From NCBI GenBank assembly GCA_016490735.1, contig JAEMWC010000032.1, forward strand, positions 1,157,501 through 1,221,500: a DNA stretch of 64,000 bases, read 5' to 3'. The stretch is from Pachyseris speciosa (taxonomy: Eukaryota > Cnidaria > Anthozoa > Scleractinia > Pachyseridae). Below, piece by piece: positions 50,001 to 56,000 of this stretch. Each line of letters begins with the position of its first letter. Positions within the stretch are counted from its first letter, which is position 1. The translations under genes were made by a program, and so were the position numbers. A model generated the notes under the pieces. It was not told the origin of the DNA, searched no databases, and saw only the letters and a list, made by a program, of their open reading frames with translations.

Positions 50001-53000
50001 GAGATCTTGTTGCGCACGAAGTTTGCTTGCCCTGTGTGTTTAGAATCTGATTTTGATATAGTGCAGTCATCTTGTGTGGTATGTCACATCATCTTTTTCT
50101 GTTCTTTCTTTTTATTGTTCAGTGTCCAATTAGTGATCCTGATGTTCAAATTTTCAAAGAATGGACCTTATTTCTGGGCACCGTGCTGTGCGCAATGCAA
50201 TTTCAGTTGATGATGTCGCGGTGGTGGGCTAGGTTTTATTCAATTTTCACTTAAAGTAGGGTTAGAATACCGAAGAACTTTTTCACTCAATTGTAGGCAC
50301 GGTTTTGTGGCCAAGAATATATTAAATGAAAAATGATCCTCGCAGTTGTGAACGCAATTTATGTAATTGTGAAAAGAAGCCTAAAAAAATTCAGGACTTC
50401 AACGGGTTTTGAACCCGTGACCTCGCGATACCGGTGCAATGTTCTAACCAACCAACCAGCTTTAACCAAAGGTCACTGGTTCAAACCCCGTTGAAGTCCT
50501 GATTTTTTTTCAGGCTTCTTGTCGCAATTGCATAAATTGCATTCACAACTGCTAGGATCATTTTTGATTTCATTTCATTTCCACAGTTCATATATGATTT
50601 ATTTCATACATCATTCACAAGAATGTGTTAGCATGTCAACAGTTTATTGGTTGTTCGAAGTTTCTGCATTTAAAAATTAGTTCCTCAGATGTCCATAGCG
50701 TAAGCACTGAACAAAATCGGGCGGGGAGTTGCGGTCTTCAGTCAATAACGTTGTCAACACGGAACAATGGGTGGTAGGGAGGGAGGGTTGGGGCAGCAAC
50801 TTCAGATGACAGCAATGTAAGCACTGGGGGAATGTGGGGCAGTGAGAGGGGGTGGATGGATTGTGGTAGCATTTTACTTAATTGTTAGTCACCCAGGGGC
50901 CAAGCTGTGGTAAGCCCGTTCACGTAATATTCACTGGATTACTTGTGTTATGGAACTAATCGCCTCTGCCTTTTCTTTCCTTGTAGAGTGGAAAGAAAAC
51001 TACAACTTTTGTTTGGAATGAGCCAAAGTGAGTATTACCATGACACGAATACAGTACTTACTTGCCTGCCATTTGTGGAAGCATACTCATGTAAGCACTG
51101 TTGTGCACTTGCTTCCAACCCCTTAATTGGTTGTGATCTGTTCTTTATTCTGCCAGTCAAAAATGCCATCAGGGCTGGAAAAGTTTATGATTCAAAATTG
51201 AACCAGCAAAGAACAATAATAACCTGCCTTACCTTCTAAATAATTATTCATTACTATGGGAAATGTAATGCGGCCAGTGCCGTAGAGATTGTTTACGTTT
51301 ATAGTACAACTGGGAGAAAAACGATTCGCTTCCTGAGGAACAATGGTTTGCTACTAATAATTTTGTGCTGCGGTAACCATTGTTGCTGATTACTTGGTTT
51401 TAAACCTCTCTCTTTCTTTGTGGGACAGGTTGTGCCGTGATGGAGTGAAAAAGCCTGATCCATTGATCAGCGAGTGCAGTCTTTTGGAACAGTCAGTTGG
51501 TTCGGCCATGAAGGACTTTAAGGTGGGTGTAATTTTAATATCTGCTTTCTCTTCATATATGCATACATCCACGTTATTTCAGCACTGTGGTGGTTAAAGC
51601 TAATGCTTACGGGGTCGTGCATCTAAATCTAAACACAATTACAAATAATCAATAATGAATTTGCAGTAGAGTGGTTTTCAATTGAGTGTTGTAAAACCAA
51701 AACCAAAGCAATTACTCCAGCCAATCACAACAAACCGAAAGAGTGCAACGAACCAATCAGAATTCTAAATAATTACACGTAACCGGCGCAAAGCGCGGGA
51801 AAAACCGCGTGTGCAAGTCGTGATTGGTCTTGGTTTTGGTTTTCATTGGTTGAGAAAGTGGCGCGAGTTTTCCTGGCCAATCACAGAGCAGAGCAATGCA
51901 AAACCAAAGCAAAACCAGAATTACTTTCGACACTCAATTGAAAACCGCTCTAATTTGCAGATTACTAAATATCAAAACTTAAATACTAAGATCACTAAAA
52001 ATATATAAAATCGTCTTTGCTAAAATCGGCAGTTGAGGCGGATGTCACTTTCAAGTGAAAATCTCTTAGTTCATAAATCTTACTTAGTGTAGAATCTATA
52101 GTCCAACGTTCAGCGTGAGTTATATCCGGTTGTTTGAGTGTCATTGTAACTAACAGACTGTTCTAAATAGCGAGATTGAAACCTTGGAACAACAATATTG
52201 TGTGATCCTCTTAATGAGTACTTGGTATTTCTCTTAGTAACAATGTTGTCACTGTAAAAATGGCTCATTTGGGCAGCCATACTGTCCTTGACTGTGATGA
52301 TGACTTCGCTCAGGCTGTCGAAACGGTCTGTCATTGTCACCACAAACAGTCCTTTTCAGGACTACACTCACCCGGCCGATAATGCTTCACTCAGTTATCA
52401 TATTTTCTCAATTAACAACAAGTTCAGTTCGCCACTTCTGTACTGGGCAGACATCTGGTATGAGATAAGAGACCTACTAAACCTGTTGTTTCCGCTGCTT
52501 GCTGTTGACCTTGGTGGCCCAGGCTGATTCTTGGAGGAAGTAATTCTGTATGGATCCCCTCTGGGCGGGGTTCAGGCTTTGAATTCCTTGTGTGTTGTGG
52601 AATAACTCTAAACAAAGTAATTCAGCGTCACTTGTTTAAACCTTTTTCAGTGCGCTTCGAAGCCCACTAAACTAAGCAGGAGAAGCTACGGGTAAAGAAC
52701 AGGAAACTCACCACTGCTCTTTTTTTTTCCTGTTTGCTCTTGCCGTTGTTGTACTTTCGTTGAGCTTTGGTGCCAGGGATCATCATCTTTTCCCTTTTTC
52801 GCTCTTGAGTTTCAACTAACCGAACAGAATTAGAACATGTGAATGATCATTTTAGTTATGAGCACTACTTAAGCAGTTGTGAAAATAAAGCCTGAAAAAA
52901 TTCAGGCTTGTACGGGATCCCGTATAAGCCTGAATTTTTTTCAGGCTTTATTTTCACAACTGCTTAAGTAGTGTTCATAACTAAGATGATCATTCACATA

Positions 53001-56000
53001 TATAATCATCCATTAATCCGCAGTTCAAATGTATGATTTTCATGTTTACTCTCACGAACAGAATTTGTTTGTCCTAAAATGTGATGAATCATAGCTGTTT
53101 TTATGTTGCAGATTGGAATAGCTGTGATAGCTGCCCTTATTGTTCTCATGATCTGCACCATGTTTGGTCTGTGGTACAAGAACAGAAAGTATGTCAATTG
53201 TGAATTTAACAATGTAACTCTCTCTCCTGTCCTGAGTTCATTATACACTGTAGGTGCTAAACTGACCACGCAGATAAAAGCTTTTATATTTGCCGCTTGG
53301 TTGTCCTACTCTTTAAATGAGCTACGTAATGGTCTTTGGATTTTGAAATGTTTAGCCTCAAATTTTCCAAAAGGTCATTTGTAATCCGTTTCAATCTTCT
53401 CCATCCTTCACCATCCTCGCCATATTTGAATTTATTCTTGTCTCTTTGGTGCTTATCTTCCCTGACAAACTGTTTTTTCACTGTTTCCCATTATTTAAAT
53501 GCATTTTTATGTCTCTAATAATGACTCAAAATATCGTAAACAAGCTCCTTTAAGATCTCTGGACTGCTGAGCGGAAAGTCTCGGCTTCAGTCTGGCTTGA
53601 ACTGGTGAGATCATGCTGGCACGGTGCGCAACATCTGTGATTTCTGATGATCGCGACATTTGGGTCTCCTTCACCTTCACTCGTAAAACTTGTGAGGAGA
53701 ACGTAAAAGAACCCACTATCTTTTTGCAAACAATAGGGAACGTAGTTCTTGGTGTTGTGGCCCATCCTGACACACAGTAGGGAGCTAAAGCAGCAGCAAC
53801 GGCAACAAAACCGTCGTTTCAAAATCTAACTTTTCGTTTTTGTAACTCTTTCGCAATTATTCCAATTTGTTGAACTTGTAAAATGCTGTCGAACTATTCA
53901 GGGACTGTATTACAAAAAACGGCGTTAAAATAAGGGAAAAGAAAGAAACGTTTACCGTCATGCGCTCACGTTCTCGAGAAAACCTAAACTTTGATTATTT
54001 CACATTGTTGTTTTGTCGAGGACAGCTTAAAAATGTACCAAAATGTAAAACGCACGTGCAAAGCGACTGTTTTTGCTAATTAAACCTATTGTTTTCTGGC
54101 GTTCCTCGTTGCCGTCGTCGTTGCTAAAGCTCCCTAATATTAAGGTTGGGCGCAGGTTGGGCTATGGGCTTACAGCCTGTGCCAGAAAAACCGCTGTCGG
54201 TTACAGAACACACTGCTCCCTGTGTAGCAATTGGTTTATATGATGTTGATGACATGTATAGTAAGTACGTGCAATCTTCTCTTCATCTGCCATAATTTCC
54301 ACTCTTTTTACCATTTAATATCACGGTGACCTCCTTATCAGGTTGACGTATAAGTACCATCGTCTGGTGCACAACAGTGGTGACAAACCAGGTGAACTGC
54401 CACAAGTGGAGAGGTGTGTTGTGGATGATGATGAAGAAGATGATGAAGAGGTAACACAATTGTAACCGGCGTTCTTAGTTTGATTAGAGAAAGTGAAGAG
54501 GAATTGGTGTGCTTGTCTACATCTACATCTACATATGGTAACTTGCAAAATCTCAAGGACGTGAAGCAAGTATTAAAAACAAAAATAAAAATATTTGATG
54601 CATAAAGTTTAATATATAGATTTAGCCAAGCCTAAAAGCGGAGCTCCACGATTATTATTTTTTTACTGGTATTGAAGAACACCGCACGGCTTTCCTTGCG
54701 CCAATATTTTATGTTTAGAGCAGACAAAAATATTTGATGCATAAAGTTTATGAAAAATATATGTCTGCAGCCGCTTTGAAGGTGCCGATGCTTGGTTTAT
54801 CAATTACTTCCAACAGCAGCTGTGTCTAGTTTGACTTCACAGTTTTCCCCTCTCGCGTGCTCTCCTCGTTTCGCGCGCGTTTTCTTCCCCGTTTCCTTTG
54901 TTTTACTAACCCACTCCGCTCTGTCTATTTTGTTTACTTTGTTATTCGAGAGGTAGAAAACGGCAGTTGTACATGTACTATTTCTTGCATTTCACCTAGG
55001 TTCATTTCAAGGCAGGAAAGGATCGCGGCAAGAAGATTCTGAAGAAAATTAAGGACATTGCTAGTGGTGGAAGAAAGAAGGTAATTTCAATAGTGACAAG
55101 TGTTAGTTTGGTCACAGCAGTGTTCAACTGAGTTTAAAACCAAAACCAAGCTAAACACTTTCTGCCTGTAATTGTGACAAACTTAATAACACAGTGGAAC
55201 AATCAGAACAGATCTGACACTTCCTAAACCGAAGAGAGAGTTTCTAAAAAGAAGTTTCAAATACAGCGGCGCGATGCTTTGGAACCAAATCCCAAATGAA
55301 GCAAAACTAGCGGAATCGATATATTCATTCAATAAATATATCAAAATGTAATTGGGTCATGTCATGCTATATAGTCTTGTGTTAGTTATGTCCTAGCTAT
55401 CCTAATACTTTTTAATATTTAGATTATAACTGTTAGTTTTCGTTCGTACTGAATTTTCGTAGTTTTAGATTTATCATATTAATCTCGTATTATTAGCTTT
55501 AGTTTCATTTTTTTGTCTGTATAGACACGCCCTCCATGGAAACCAGCAAAGTGTTGTTGGGGCTAGCGTGTTTCTTGATTTAAATAAAGTATACCTACCT
55601 ACCTACCTACCTACAACCTCGTTCCCAGGGCCTCTCCGGCGGGAAATGGAGAGACCCTCGAAGCAAAAAGAGTTGTAGTGGTGTCAAGAACGGAAAAATG
55701 CATGGAAGCATGTTTGGATTGGTTTAGTTTCTCTTATACTGACTGAAAATTTCAGAGATAGGTTTGATTCAATCCATATATGGAACAGATGTTAAGCTCC
55801 CGCGTCAAGTAGCGAACCCCTAAAGCAACGACAGAACAAAGTGACGCTGGTTGGGGCAATTTTATGGCGTTCATTCCTCCCTTCTCCTGGAGAGAATTTG
55901 GACATTTTTTCTGGCGATGATAGTGGTGTGGTTTTTGGCATGCCATGGCACTACCAGTATAGGTATTGCCATGGTAGGTAGGATTTGGGGAGATTTACTA

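Noticed and set aside
50400..50480. Functional tRNA gene on the − strand
   Set aside because: The D-arm is expanded by repeated GGTT units and the acceptor stem does not pair, so it is called a tRNA-derived repeat.
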